64,000 bases of DNA from the NCBI GenBank assembly GCA_032690845.1, contig CM064417.1, positions 11,996,501-12,060,500 on the forward strand. Direction: 5' to 3'. The notes beneath the pieces are model-generated. The model made no database searches and had not been told where the DNA came from. It saw only the letters and a program-made list of their open reading frames with translations. A program made the translations under genes and the position numbers. The stretch is from Eleusine coracana subsp. coracana (lineage: Eukaryota; Streptophyta; Magnoliopsida; Poales; Poaceae). Positions 32,579 through 44,959 of the stretch are shown one piece after another (the stretch's first letter is position 1; the number at the start of each line of letters is the position of its first letter).

Positions 32579-33791
32579 TCAGTAGAGGCGGTGGTTAACG
32601 ATGTTGCACTTCTTCCTGATCTCACCCTTGCTGCCGGCAGGCATGGGCAGCTTGCTGAGCTTGAGCAGCGAGTCGGCAAAGTCCTCATCCCAGAGGGTGC
32701 CGTTGTCGGCGTACTCGTGGACGTGGCCGAGCGCCTCCTTGTCGGTCAGCAGCGTCCAGTCGGAGTGGAAGGTGACGATCTTGGCCAGGGTGTTGTGGTA
32801 GAAGGAGTTGTCCAGGAAGTCGGGGATCCTGCGCACCCGGCTGGTGAACCCGGGCATGTACTTGTACACTGTGTCGTAGTACTCGTCACGGACGTTGTTG
32901 TCCACGGCCGGGTTGTATCCCTGTGAGCACTTGTAGTTGAGCAGGTCGCGGTAGGCCGGGGTGATCTGCGAAGATGGCTCGCTGAGGCGGCCCTTGAAGG
33001 AGGAGCAGTGGCCCTGGCCGATGGAGTGCGCGCCGGTGAGGATGACCAGCTCCTCCACGGTGAAGTTCTTCTTGGCGAAGGTCTCGATGAGCTTCTTCAC
33101 GTCGTCGACGGAGTCGGGGAGCTCAGCCTGGGCCTCCTCGGCCTTGGAGACGTAACCGTCGAGGCGGCCCGCGGGGACATCGAAGTGGACGTTGCCGTTG
33201 CTGAGGATGCTGGCGGCGTCGCGGGCGGCGTAGATGAGGATGTCGGAGCAGGAGACGACGCCGGGGCACCTGTCCTCGACGGCGGCCTTGATCTCTTCGA
33301 GGAGGTCGAAGGCGGCGAGGCCGATGTTCACTGGAGCCTCCTTCTCCGGGTGAGGGTTCTCGTAGGACTTGTCCAGGAGGACAGAGCCGTCGCAACCCTG
33401 CACGTCGTCGTTGCAACACAAAATATTTTAATCAACTTTATTTGTTTCGATGACCAATGATTGCCGCCTTGGTAGTTACTGGCTATATATACATTTGAAA
33501 TTTGATCGAGCTATATGCACATATATGATCGTGCAAATCTGCGTGCGGAATCTGTGTACTCACCCTGACGAAGCAGTCGTGGAAGAGGAGGCGGACGAGG
33601 GCGGCGCCGGTGCGGCGGTGGGCCCTGAGCGCCTTGATGACGTGCCACTTGATCACGTTCTCCACTCCTCTGCACTTCTTGCCGTAGTACCCGACCTTGA
33701 GCTCGCTGGCCTGCGCCGACGAGGCCGCGGAGAGGAGCACCGCTGCCTGGACCGCCACCAGGGCGCAGAGGACTGCCGCCGAGAGCTTCAT
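32579..33791 (-). CDS. class III secretory peroxidase, two exons
   Basis: Heme peroxidase that reduces H2O2 while oxidising phenolics in the cell wall or apoplast (lignin, suberin, defence). Exon 1 is 33791-33564 and exon 2 is 33397-32579; the 166-bp intron has GT (GTGAGT) and AG (GTGCAG) ends. Removing it joins CFVR to GCDGSVLL, giving 348 residues. A hydrophobic signal peptide covers about residues 1-28. Distal Arg67 and His71 lie in RLLFHDCFVRGCDGS. Proximal His200 is in LTGAHSIGQGHC. Pro170 is in the LPDS substrate motif. All eight disulfide cysteines are present: 40, 73, 78, 120, 126, 207, 233 and 340. Possible N-glycosylation sites are at Asn187 and Asn308. GC-rich codon use is typical of grass genes. 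It appears intact and is the only host gene here. Which family member it is cannot be said without a tree. Confidence 0.95.
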
Positions 33792-33892
33792 TTCTCACAA
33801 GCTTGATCAGCTAGAGGAAACAATAGCTGAGCAAGCGATGTGCTCTGCTGGTATGCGATGGCTGGTGAGGTTAGAGGGTTAGGCCTCGAGGG

Positions 33893-33899
33893 TATATAT
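33893..33899 (-). promoter_or_regulatory. TATA box of the peroxidase gene
   Basis: On the minus strand TATATACC lies about 100 bases before the start codon at 33791, a normal distance for a plant gene with a short leader. No other TATA-like word is closer. Function is inferred from position. Confidence 0.6.
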
Positions 33900-36459
33900 T
33901 GCCCTATTGAGCCAGTATTTTAACAGGTTGATGATTGCACCGGCGCAACGATAATGAATCGCTCAACCAGAGAACGTGCTCGCCTTGCGACTTGATGCGT
34001 ACGTACATTATGTTAGCTCCAATAATATAACGTATACCTAAAAGGTGTCCGAGAGGGCGAATATTTCCTCTTTGGTCAGGACCATTTCTAATATGCATAT
34101 ATATATATTGAGTAATATACATATATCATCCTTTGCTCTGCTGTAGTATACAATGATGATGTACACAGTAGATATCGCTATTACCAGCAGGTGGGTAAGA
34201 TGAAAATGGTATTCATGTCTTTCATATGTATCTTGGTTGCAGTGTGATGATCTAGGAATATGGTGGTAGTATGTCCTACAAGTGACATCATTACACATCC
34301 ATGCACCTACCCTTCAACTAACAATCCTACGATCACGTACCTGTGCTTGTTTTAAATTCAGGAAGAAACTAAGGGCACGCTATATTGAGGCGCTGCTTAC
34401 ATTGAATTGTTTCAAGCTGCTAACACTTGGTCACATCCCAGTTGGTTAGGGTTGGTCCATATCCGTGATCCCAAACGATCAATTGCTAGCTCGGCTCTCA
34501 TTACAAGAAGCCAAGCGTTTTAGTTATCCACGGTGTCAGCATGCATGGGCTTAGCCACCATTATGAAACGACAATTCGAATCAGAACGCCGGAAATATTA
34601 TTTATTTTGTGCAACGGTTGCACCAACTCCCTTCTGCTAATGGCCTCCTGTCGGATATGTTAGTTACCAAGATATCACCACAATGTAGTAAAAACTAATC
34701 ACGTCAGAAATATAGTATCAATGATCTGTGCGTTGGTGCGCCTACATTTTGTGGACGAGGACGAGCTACTTATATATCCAGTCGAGCATCAAACAAACTT
34801 ATAAGCTGAATTTATCATAGGTTCAGAAAGAAATGTGTACCCTGCAACAAAAATAGATAACAACTTCCTGAATGAATGATGATGCGAATTATCTTTGTTT
34901 GTTTTTACAAAGTTCCCAGAGTAGGCATTTAATGTTACAAGTTACCACTATAGTTTGGTTGAAACTTTTAAATAGACTTGATTAAATAATCCAATATTAT
35001 TCTTGTCCATTAGATTGGAACTTCATGTGTCCTGGCCTTCTTCAGACAAGGATCACTACTGGAAGCTCTCTTATGTATATTTAACGACAGTTGCCAATCC
35101 TTATATTAATTCTCGTAACATAAGCTATCTATCTAGCAGCAAAAGTGATAAAACGTAGCAAATGTCAATGTGCATACCAAGCATTTACTGTATCCTGGGA
35201 TTTTGCCTATGCTTCAAGAAGCTGTCATCGTGTTGTTTCACTCATAATAAGAGACAGCTTCTCTAAATCATATTTACTGAGTTGAACGCAAGCTTTCTTT
35301 GAAACGTGTCTCCTCCTGGAAAAGGGGAGACTGCAGGGAAAAGGTTCCTGCAGGCGGGCTTTTATCACTCAGGTTGCAAACTACGCTTTTCGTTGATTAA
35401 AGATATGTAGCTCTTTGAGAATTATATATAGGCATAACTTTGAGGCAAAGGCTTATGTGAAATCGATTTTATTAATCCAACTAATATTAAAAAGAATATA
35501 TCATTTTCAAGATAACAATGTGTCACCTAATTTGACCATTTTTCACCATCCACAATTTCCTCTTTTTTTGTAATCTTCAAGAACATCGCCATTTCTAACG
35601 AACATATATAAACATGGGTATTGGCTATTTCCCAATTACAGGGGAAAAAAACTTTCACAGCACGTCTTAGAATATTTCAATCCACTCTTGTTTATTGTTC
35701 AGTCGTGCCAGACACGGGTACCTCTCCCCTTCTATAAAGGTTCCAAGTAAGAAACCCTCGAACCATTTACAAATGGCGCTGACAGCTCATGAGTCTTCAC
35801 GAGCTTTATTTGTAAACATATAGATATATATCGCCTAACTACCGTAAGTTGGTGCATCATCAGTTTATTAGTTGTCCTGCCAGCGACATATCTGCTTTAT
35901 TCCCGTACTTCTTCCAAAGCGACTCCGTTTTATATGGTTCAACTTGTTACCCATGAAGACATGAGCCAGTTGCAACCCCTGCACATGCCCATGTTGTCCC
36001 AAGTTCACTCGATGAAATGGGAGAGAAGGTGCAGGCACGCACGCATGTGCAGGCATTCCTTAGTTGCAGTAAGATCGTGTTGGTGAAGGCCTGCTTGGAT
36101 GTCTGGTTTCTAAGAAGAATATGTTTGTTGGAACCGAGATCCTGCATACGGTTTTTTGGACACAAGTCATTAGGGACAACAACTTCGTCTACAATAGGTA
36201 CGGTTTCTTTGGTCGTCAAATGATTAACTGGCTGCTTACGAAACCAGCCAAAAACCAAGCTAACTCCAAAGGTATTAACGTGATGCGTGGCTCGCATGAT
36301 CGGTGTGATGAACTGGTTCGCACATGAACTTAATTATATTGTAATAACTCGTTCAAGTCGCAAGGAGGTGTTTCAAATCGTGAAGTTTCGGTGCTTGACT
36401 GTGTTTTGTGTATGTCGGAACGAGCTTGCTTTATGGCTGCCTGTTCGTCGTGGTGCCCG
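33900..36459. other. intergenic region upstream of the peroxidase, no gene seen
   Basis: AT-rich sequence with only short, unsupported frames. The first few hundred bases are the likely peroxidase promoter. A CTTCTATAAAGGTTCC stretch near 35731 looks like an isolated TATA-type word but no frame follows it. I recognise no transposon termini. Confidence 0.5.

Positions 36460-36490
<31 letters not shown>
36460..36490. repeat. homopolymer run of 31 C
   Basis: A single C tract preceded by GTGCCCG and followed by GCCATTC. Its true length may be uncertain because such runs sequence poorly. Confidence 0.85.
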
Positions 36491-36491
<1 letters not shown>

Positions 36492-38263
36492 CCATTCATC
36501 AAAGTAAAATGGCATTACAGTTAATATGAAATACAGAAATCCTTTTGAACAGTGGAACACATTTCGCAATAATATAGAAAAGGAACCTAACTAGTGTTGC
36601 GTGCGGAGAAAATTACGCACGGCCGCACATGTTGTTCGATAGATAGGGAGCCATAGACACGGTTGCGTGTAGGCTCGAGCTAGCGCATAACTGTAGACGG
36701 ACTTCGTCATGAACTAACATATGATTTAACTTTTCCAACTTGAAATTATCATCGTAACAACTCATTTCCTGGTCAATGGCTTGCATTGGGCGGGAGCTAG
36801 CAAGTACTAGGGTTGTTGCACAGCCTATTCTGATGCACCAAATATTGATGGGACCGGTACGTCACTTGACACCCTTTATTTTCTCATGTATCAGATATGA
36901 ACAAAAAGTTCTGTCACTACCTTGAGCTACAAGCACGGGATCGAACAAGGGAACGGCTGCTGCGGACGAGTTCTTTTGAATTGTGAAAGAAAGAAACTGG
37001 GAAGTCACTGTCGTTTTTTTTTTTATCCCAATCCAATTTTTTCAAGTACGCGCAATATGGCCTGGCCCGTGACCGACAGTATTTGTGAATAGTTTTCCTC
37101 GCTGCTTTTCGTGCATGATGCTGACCGTCTAACGTACGCTCCATGTAGCCAAGTGACGAGAATTCGTACGCTTTGAGACGAAAGAGAGATGGATTCTGAC
37201 AAAATTTAGCTAGCTTGAGTTCGGCTGGTTTTTTTTTTTCTTTTGAGTGTTCTCCAGAAGACCTAAGACTAGAGATCCAAAATATGTAGTACCTACAGGA
37301 GAGAGAAGCTTTAGAGAAAACATTGACCACCTCTTTAGCATAATACGTAAAATTGGGTACGTAAAAAGCTTTCTAAGAATACTCATAATTTCAAGGTGTT
37401 TTCCCTAAGAATGACAAGATGGAAAAAACACGAAACATTACAAGTTTTCATAAGGTCTTTTTTGTAAAATATTATGGTCATGGAAAACAACCCGTGTTGT
37501 CCACTTGTGGTTGTCGCTGCCCCCCAAATCGTATGGCCGTTGTTGTTCGCTTCACCGTCCTCCACATCGCCGCCGCGTCCAAATCTCATTGTCACCGCCA
37601 TACCCAAATCGACGGTGAATCGATTTGCCATGGCACTAGGCGGGCGAGGCAGATCTTGACCAGGGTGACGGCGGGTACAGGTGATACAGGATTTGGACGG
37701 CATGGCAGCCAGAGATGACATGGGAGCTATGCAGTGTGTCACCAAGGCAGCTCGGTGAAGGAGTGGGGTAGTGCCTTGGCACCACGGTGCAGGAGCGGTA
37801 ATGATACGGAAACACCTATGGATATAGTGGTGGATCACACATGGAAATTTAGGTGGCGCAAAGATGAATAAAACAGAGATGATTAGATTAATGGGCAAAA
37901 TAGAATGCATACGCCTGTCAAATTTATAGTGTAAAATCTTAGTCTTTCACTTCATGGTTTGATACACATTTTTCCATTTAAACCTTGTAATTGTATCAAC
38001 CTTATAGTTATACCTTTTGTGCCTTATGAAATACCATGAGAACATGCCCATACTTTCCATTTAAACATGCAATTGTACGCGATGCACTACACAGCCGACC
38101 AAAAGATTGCTCTCGGTTTGTTGATTGGGCCTTAGTATGACAACTTTGTTTGGACGGCAGGCCAGCAGAAGACCTACTAGCCCATACCCCTTCAGCCTTT
38201 CTAGTTCTTCCTCGCGAGTCCCTGAGCAGCGCAACAGCCATGGAAAAACTTGCAGAGCATGTT
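36491..38263. other. intergenic region, no gene recognised
   Basis: No supported gene. A GC-rich patch at 37495-37800 gives short frames on both strands (for example 37419-37718) with Pro/Ser/Arg-rich content and no domain. It might be a gene relic, but nothing in it is identifiable. The last 150 bases are the target region of the hAT-like element that starts at 38264. Confidence 0.45.
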
Positions 38264-39022
38264 CAGTGCCGGCTCTATTGTTTAGGAGGCCCTGGGGCAA
38301 AGTTAATATGAGGCCCTTAAGATCATGTTTATTGGGGTTTAAAACAACAGCATTATTGCATAGCCATGCCGCTGTGTGAACATCTCTGCCAGCTAATTGC
38401 GGTAACTCTTGCACTAAATTATCTCCGTTTTATCTAACGACTTGGATTTCTATATAATTGAAAAAAACACTTTCAGATTATTCATTTCTAACAAAATGTT
38501 CTTGATTTTCAACAACTAATAAAAATACTATAGTAAATGTTTCAGGGGAAAATAGCTAATAGGAACTTAGAAATATGTGGGCAATTTGACGACAATTGTT
38601 TGCCTCATCTTGTGCTAATAACTGACACACAACAGTCAAACGAAGTAAAAAACCACGAGATTTGTGACAAACCGGTAGCTTAGATTAGTGGAAGATTAGA
38701 CGTCCAAGGAAATTGAAATTACATAAATAAATTTATGGGCGTCAATATTTGTTTCTTCATGGGAAAAAGCAAAATAGAAACGCTTCGGTTTGGACCGGGT
38801 ATAGTGTGCATCAACCTATGTTTTACCTTACATGGGCTGAGTTTCTTAGACCAGGCTACTTCAGCTGAGTTCTTGGGCCAAGCTGCTTGGGCTGAACAAG
38901 ATAGATGTTTTACTGGACCGTATTCTATAAGATACTTATAGAGGTATGCAAATTCCTGGGGCCCCTTCCTAGGCTGGGCCCTAGGCCAGCGCCCTTATCG
39001 CCCTGGCCCAAAGCTAGCCCTG
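38264..39022. mobile_element. non-autonomous hAT-like element with perfect 8-bp duplication
   Basis: AGCATGTT occurs on both sides (38256-38263 and 39023-39030), perfectly. The termini are imperfect inverse repeats: CAGTGCCGGCTCT at the left and CAGGGCTAGCTTT read inward from the right. Both are followed inward by GGCCCTGG- or GGGCC-rich sequence. The 759-bp interior has no transposase. The 8-bp duplication and CAG-type ends indicate hAT. The terminus differs from the CAGTGGCGGAC family at 516 and 40575, so it is a separate family. Confidence 0.8.
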
Positions 39023-39159
39023 AGCATGTTCTATCCGGACAAACCAGGGGAGGAGGAGGAAGGAGATATTCTAGCGATGGTTAGTTGGGGCAGCTGCCCC
39101 ACCAGTTCGAAACACTAAAGCTCGTGCTCGAAATGCAAGTTCGAATCACTAGACTTAAT

Positions 39160-40450
39160 GACTTGATTATGTTTTTTAATGAAAAGAGACTTTCGTTAAT
39201 TATTAGGTGCAACACTTACCGGGGCATGAGGCACTCTGTTACAATCATGAGGCTTAAACACAGTTGATGAAGTGAAGAAATCATGCTGCAGTACTTGCCT
39301 GAGCTCTCTGATCAATCCGACTATGAGACCAAGGTTATGTAAACCAGATTCGATAGCTTGGCGAACCATTAAGGCATCGGTTTCCAACACCAACTTTTGC
39401 ACTTCCCATCTCTATTGCCACTTTTACTCCCTTTACTCAGGCCACCATCTCCGAGTGTAAAGGATGAAGAGCATAACTCAGTTTACCTCTTTGCACACAC
39501 ACCATATCTCCATCGCTATCTCTTACGATGAAACCCCAGCCTCTAGTGTTTGAATTATGACAGAAAGCCATCAAAGTTTATTTTTAACGTTCCCTGCTCT
39601 GATTTCTTCCATCTTTGTTATCTCTTTGGTCCCTCTACATTTTTTTGACCGAAGTCAGCAGGGGAATCCCCTATCTATATTTTTTATTTATATAACAAAA
39701 AAGGAAACCACTGTACATGTTACAAGACTCCAAACCCAAAAGAAGATCCTACTGCTATCAAAACTAAGTTAAGTTACATTACAGAGGAAAGCATCTAACA
39801 AAATCCTGACCTCTGGTTTTGCTTTCAAAGCCGCGAGAGCAAACTTCTCTATAAAACTTCTTTTCCAGGCTCTCAAGGAGGGAGAGACATTATCAAAAAT
39901 GATACTGTTTCTATAGCACCAGATCGTCCAGCACCCTACAATGATCACGTCTCCAAAGATTCTTGAGTTGAATGCTCTTCTCACCGCCATCATCATGTTG
40001 TCAGGATTGAGTTGGTGTTCTAGGTTGCCTTCAAGAACCTCCAACGCCACTTGCTGAAGCAACATCGTCCAGCACCCTACAATGATCACCTCTTTTGCAT
40101 TTGAAGGGCTTTCCTAGGACTCCATTTAATAGAACTGATGAGTAGCCAAATTGCAGAATTTGTCTGATCTAGCTAATCCATGTTTGAGAGAAACCCTTGG
40201 CCTCCAACATAGATAAGGCCCCTTTACATTCCCTGATACTTCACCAAAAAATGGATGATTTCTATGGTGTACAGCTGAACTGCAAAAGCTAGCATATGAG
40301 CACTTCTCCTTTCTCCTTCCCTGATATTTTTTCTCTCATCCCAGCAAGTCCACGTAAGAGTTGTAACCTTTGCCTGACCCTCCTTTTTCATGCCTAAAAT
40401 TGTGGTGATCACTTCTCTTGCCAACTATAGGTTCATGAGTTGACTCTTAC
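39160..40450 (-). pseudogene. nested LINE 3' fragments
   Basis: One LINE fragment on the minus strand has a linker at 40424-40224 (TLTWTCWDERKNIREGERR) and an RNase H part at about 39560-39196 (WGFIVRDSDGDMV, KLVLETDALMVRQAIESG). Between them lies another LINE end, about 40200-39640: VIIVGCWTIWCYRNSIIFDN and WKRSFIEKFALAALKAK, terminating in a T-run at 39640-39646 (poly(A) on the minus strand). So one truncated LINE inserted into another. Both are 5'-truncated and broken. Exact borders other than the poly(A) are approximate. Confidence 0.7.
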
Positions 40451-40574
40451 ATGCTCCAACCCTGTTACCAGACATACTTCTTTCACCACTTTATATTTGA
40501 AGAAAAAGGTGCCCGCCATCTTCATGCACACTATTACACAACATAAAATTTGTTGTAATTTTCATCCCCCTGTG

Positions 40575-40845
40575 CAGTGGCGGACGCAGAATTTCAAAAT
40601 TGGGTGTACAAAGTGAAGAAAAAACTATCCCGCACATAATATTGAAGGACCATAAAAGCAATAGAAAAAAATATATGTTGAAAAATTGATACGGTAAGGT
40701 AAAATTCAGTAGTTTTAGGCTCAGATACGTTTATTTTCATCCAATAATCAATATATATGTAACACTCATGCTAATATATTATACCATTGCAAAAATTATT
40801 GGGTGTGCATTTGCACACCCTTCACCCACACTGGGGCCACCCCTG
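40575..40845. mobile_element. hAT-like MITE, 271 bp
   Basis: Left end CAGTGGCGGACGCAGAATTT; right end, read inward, CAGGGGTGGCCCCAGTGTGG. The flanks are CCCCTGTG (40567-40574) and CCCCGGTG (40846-40853), an 8-bp duplication with one mismatch. The left terminus matches the element at 516 for its first 12 bases. Contains GTGTGCATTTGCACAC, a palindrome, near the right end. Confidence 0.75.
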
Positions 40846-40853
40846 CCCCGGTG

Positions 40854-41215
40854 TTCAAGCTTTCCTCAAACTACCAATGTACTATGGGCAATCCTCCGCA
40901 TGATGTGTTTTAGCCAGTTTTGAATTATTAGGTTCCATGCCTGGCGCTACATGCTTGTATCACTTGGTTCTACGGCAGATCTTGATGCATTCCCATTCCT
41001 ACTTTCCCTCCCTTGCTTCTCACAAAAAAAACTTTATACACTGATCGCACCAAGAATACCCCTCCTAAGCCGCAACCTCATCGACAACTTGAAATAAAGG
41101 GCTAGGATCCTACCCCTCCTACATCGAGATCATCGGCAATGGTGACACCATCACCTCATGTGTGGCACCATATCTAGCTGACTATTGCTATGAGTGGAAC
41201 ACTAGCATGAATAGG
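40854..41215. other. short unassigned stretch before the gypsy LTR
   Basis: No gene or terminus recognised. Its last five bases, ATAGG (41211-41215), should be the target duplication of the chromovirus that starts at 41216; the partner copy lies outside the window. Confidence 0.5.
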
Positions 41216-43326
41216 TGTGATACCCTGGAATTTGGCCATATAAAATATACCTCATAAATCATTTTATTTATTTTAAAAGAAAACCATTTTGGAATAGAAA
41301 GGAAAAATAAACATTAATTAAACTTAGAGACAAACCATTTCAATATTCTAAAGCTTGGAACATGACAAGTGCCTGTCTTTTTATTTCTTTCAGATTTTAT
41401 TTGAATCCCTTGTTTGAAGTCCCTTCGTTTGAATTTGATTTGATTTGAGAAAAACCAGAAATAATGGGAAACCCTTTTCCCATACGGGCCGCCTTCCTCC
41501 TTCCTCTCCCTCGCGGCCCAACACAGCTACAAAGCCCCCCCCCCCCCCCCCTCTTTTCCCTCTCTTTCGCCGGTGTAGCCCAGTCCCCGGCCCACTTCCC
41601 CACTCGGCCCAACTTGCGCGCATCTTCATCCCCAATGGAGCGTGCCTTGCCTTCTCTCCCCGACGCCGTTCCCCCTTCCGACGCCATCCCGGCCAGCACG
41701 GACGCTGTAGCCACCAACCCATCGCACCGACACAAAACGACACCGTCGCCTTCACTCCGCCTCACCTGCACTCCTATCTGCCCGAGTACAAGCACAGCGC
41801 CGCCTTCACTCCGCCACGGCCCCGTGATGCCTTAACCCGCGCTGCGACCCCATCGCACTGCACCACCCACAGCGCCGGTGAGATGACCCTTCCTTGCCTC
41901 GTCACAATGCCTTTACCATGCTGTGCAGCGAGGAGTCACATCGCCATAACTTGCACCGCGACGCCGCCACATGAGCCATCGACACGACCTCACCCTGCCC
42001 CGCCTGCTCACCTGCTCGATTAGACCTCTCCCTGACCTCGCTGTCGCCTAGCGCTTGGCCTCGCGCAGTGAGCCATCACGTCGCACTGCTCTGCCAAGCC
42101 AGCTGGCTCTGCCGCCCTGCTTGCCATTAATGGCTGTCATGGCGAAGCTAGCATCCATCTCCGTTGCCAGGCGTGCCACCCCTCTTTCTCCTATAAATCG
42201 AGTCGTGCGTCCTCGTTAGCACCTCACCGTGGCTCATAGTCATTCCAGGCAAATGCAAAGCCATTCCCCCCCCCCCCCCCCCCCCCACTCTCTCCCGCTC
42301 TCACCCCATCAAGCCACCCTGTAGCCGCTAGCCTACCTTGGCATTTTCCCTACCTCGCAATCACCCTAGGTGCACGCGGGACCTTCCCCGCACATGTATA
42401 GACCAAGTCCCATCGAACTTGAGCCATCAGAGCGACCAGCGGTGAACTCCGACGAGCCCCAGCCATGGCGTCGCCGCCTCCCTCAGCCTCGGCCACCGCG
42501 CTCTGTCGCCCTCCACCCACAGTCGCTCATCGCATAACCCACGACTACGATTATATCATAAGATACCCCTTCGCCTCATTAAGTCTCGACCCCACATCTC
42601 CGGATCAACGACCCACAGCCCTCTGGCCCATAGACCCCTCTCGCGTACACGGTCCACCACCCCCGTGGACCTGTTCCATAGATTTTCCCAAAGGAAAATA
42701 ATTCTAGAGAATCCAGTAAATCCCAGAACCCTGTAATTTTTCATTTACCCCCCTAAACATTAGCCTTATTCTGTTTTAGCCAAATATTTTTATAGAAAAA
42801 TACCCCAACTTTTCTGTAATTATATTTTAGCCCCTGTCATTTTACATTTAAGCCCCTAATATTTACAAATAGGCCCCTAGACCTTCCAAAAGCCCTACTT
42901 TTCAAACCGTAACTCCGATTCAGGTGATTCTTCCACCGTTGGCATTGTCGTCTTGAACCCTAGCCCCGGAAGCCTTTCACATGGCCCTATTCCATATGGT
43001 TTTCTTATCAACTAGGTTCTTCTCTTTTGTGTTTGGTTCTATATCATTTTATATCATGATAGCTTACACGTAGTTCGTGGTCTGCAGACGAAGAGAACTA
43101 GGAGCAGGAGCCCAAGGACCCAGACTATGAGCAAGACTTCGAGGACACGTTAGGAGGCAAGCTCTATCTATTCCTGGATCATGATTGCTTCTATTATTTT
43201 GAAAATGCACCCAACTTAGAGCCTACTTCTTATATGCATTATTCCTCATATTTTCATTATTGCTTAGTTAAAGCCCACTTGTGTGAAAGCTAGCGTTCTT
43301 ATCATCTATATAAGATATGAACGCTA
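41216..43326 (+). repeat. 5' LTR of the chromovirus, first part
   Basis: Matches 60839-62895. It has C-runs at 41535-41551 and 42266-42286 and a TATAAATC word at 42192. GC-rich Pro/Ser/His-rich frames in it (for example 41445-42023) recur with stops in the other LTR and are not genes. The last five bases, CGCTA, are the target copy of the nested Sirevirus. Confidence 0.9.
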
Positions 43327-44959
43327 TGTAAGGACCGAAGGCGTACCGAGAGGGGGGGTGGTGAATCGGTAAGCCGACCATGAATCCAAATACTTTAGTT
43401 TACACTACTAGAACCTAACAATCGTTGTAACCTAACAATTCTAGTAGGCCAAGACCCTATACATGCTAGTGTTCATGATGATAGCAAACGGGGGAAGCCA
43501 AACACACTAGCCTGTGCAAGCCACAATTTAACCTAGTTACTAGAGCACACAATTACGGAATAGTAAAGAGGGGGTCCAGGAATGCTCATGATTTTTTTCT
43601 GAGGTCTTGAAAAGATGGTGCCTTCGCTGACTCCTCGTTGGACCACTCCCGTCGGAGTCTCGGTCCCTCCCGCCACCAATGTGGAGTTCTCACCCACGAG
43701 CTTGCAATCACTCCCGGAGTGAAGACATGGTGCGTGTCACCGCTGCCACTAAGGCACAAGCTCGCCTCCCTCGAAAACTAGTCGGACTCCCCAAGCTGAC
43801 ACGGGCGCGCACTAGCAACCTTTCACCAGCAGGCTCAAACCATGTACAAACATGTGACGGCCTTCACAACCAATCACGATAGGCTCGATCACCAACACCT
43901 AACTGGTATAGGTCTCACCATAGACCAAGAGTAATAACCTAGATCCCACCCTCAAGGACACCCTAGCCTTAGATGTGCATCAATGCTCAAGTTACAATCA
44001 CTAGCACTCTCAAGATATGCAATATCTCCTCCTAGCGCTCTCCTCTTTGCCACTTGGCTCTCACCAAATGCTCCAAGCAATTCCACTGGCCAAGAGTGGT
44101 CTCCAAGACCTTAGCAATGAAGTTATATAGGCTTCCAACCTCCAACTAGTCGTTGCTCCACGAAATCAGCTTCCTGGGCATACTGACCGGATAGTTCGGT
44201 TACTGCCTGACCGGACAGTCTGGTCACTGTAGACAGACTTCAGCTCCAACGGCTCTACCCCTCTGCTGACTCCTACTGACCGGACCGTCCGGTCAGACTT
44301 TCCCTCTCCATTCCAGAGAGCTCTCAATTTGCATCCTCTCTGTCTCTGCGCGTCACCACACAGACCGGACCATCCGGTCACTATTGATCCTTGCGCAGAC
44401 AAATTCCTTGCAAACTGCTCTCTGTCCACTTTGTGACCGTACTGACCGGTCTCCACTGACCCCTTTGTCTAGTCACTTCGTCCTGAAGCTGAAACTCCTC
44501 GTCCTTGCTTGACTTTGTTTCCCGGCTTCTCCGAACAACTCCTTGGCTTCTCCACTGTTACCTAGTGCATGTGATTTCACTGAGTATCCATGCACCCCAC
44601 CAACTTATGTGACCTAAGAGACATGACCTAGACCCCCTTGATAGTCCGGTTTTTCCAATAGACTCAAAAGCCCTAACAACTAGACAAGTGTTCCCAACAC
44701 TCGCTCCATAGCTTGTCCTTAGCTTTAATCCATCTTCATCAACCCTTGGACTCCATCAAGCTCACAAGCCTCCATGCTTGCGGTCATTGTCATCCATCGC
44801 CAAGGCAACCGTCATCCATATGATTTGTAATAGAGTTTAGAGATGATTCCTGCATAGACTTCACTCGTGTAGATATTAACCCACAATTTCATAGTTTTCA
44901 TCAATCACCAAAACATTCATATCTTGGGGATCCGATCATCAATGGTCATGAAGCTTACA
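43327..44959 (-). repeat. 3' LTR of the pol-less Sirevirus
   Basis: TGTAAGGACC to GAAGCTTACA. GACCGGAC/GTCCGGTC-type palindromes cluster at 44184-44460. The G run near its start has only seven bases. The minus-strand polypurine tract AAAAAGGGGGAGA abuts its inner edge at 44961. Confidence 0.9.

Noticed and set aside
32498..33460. Long plus-strand frames opposite the peroxidase
   Set aside because: Shadows of a GC-rich coding exon; Val/Gly/Leu-rich without any domain, while the minus strand has a complete peroxidase.
37419..37910. Frames on both strands in a GC-rich patch
   Set aside because: No domain, signal peptide or splice structure; perhaps a gene relic but not supportable.
41390..42023. 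Overlapping Pro/Ser/Arg-rich frames on both strands
   Set aside because: They lie in the chromovirus LTR, recur with stops in the other LTR (61043-61633), and are caused by GC-rich low-complexity sequence.
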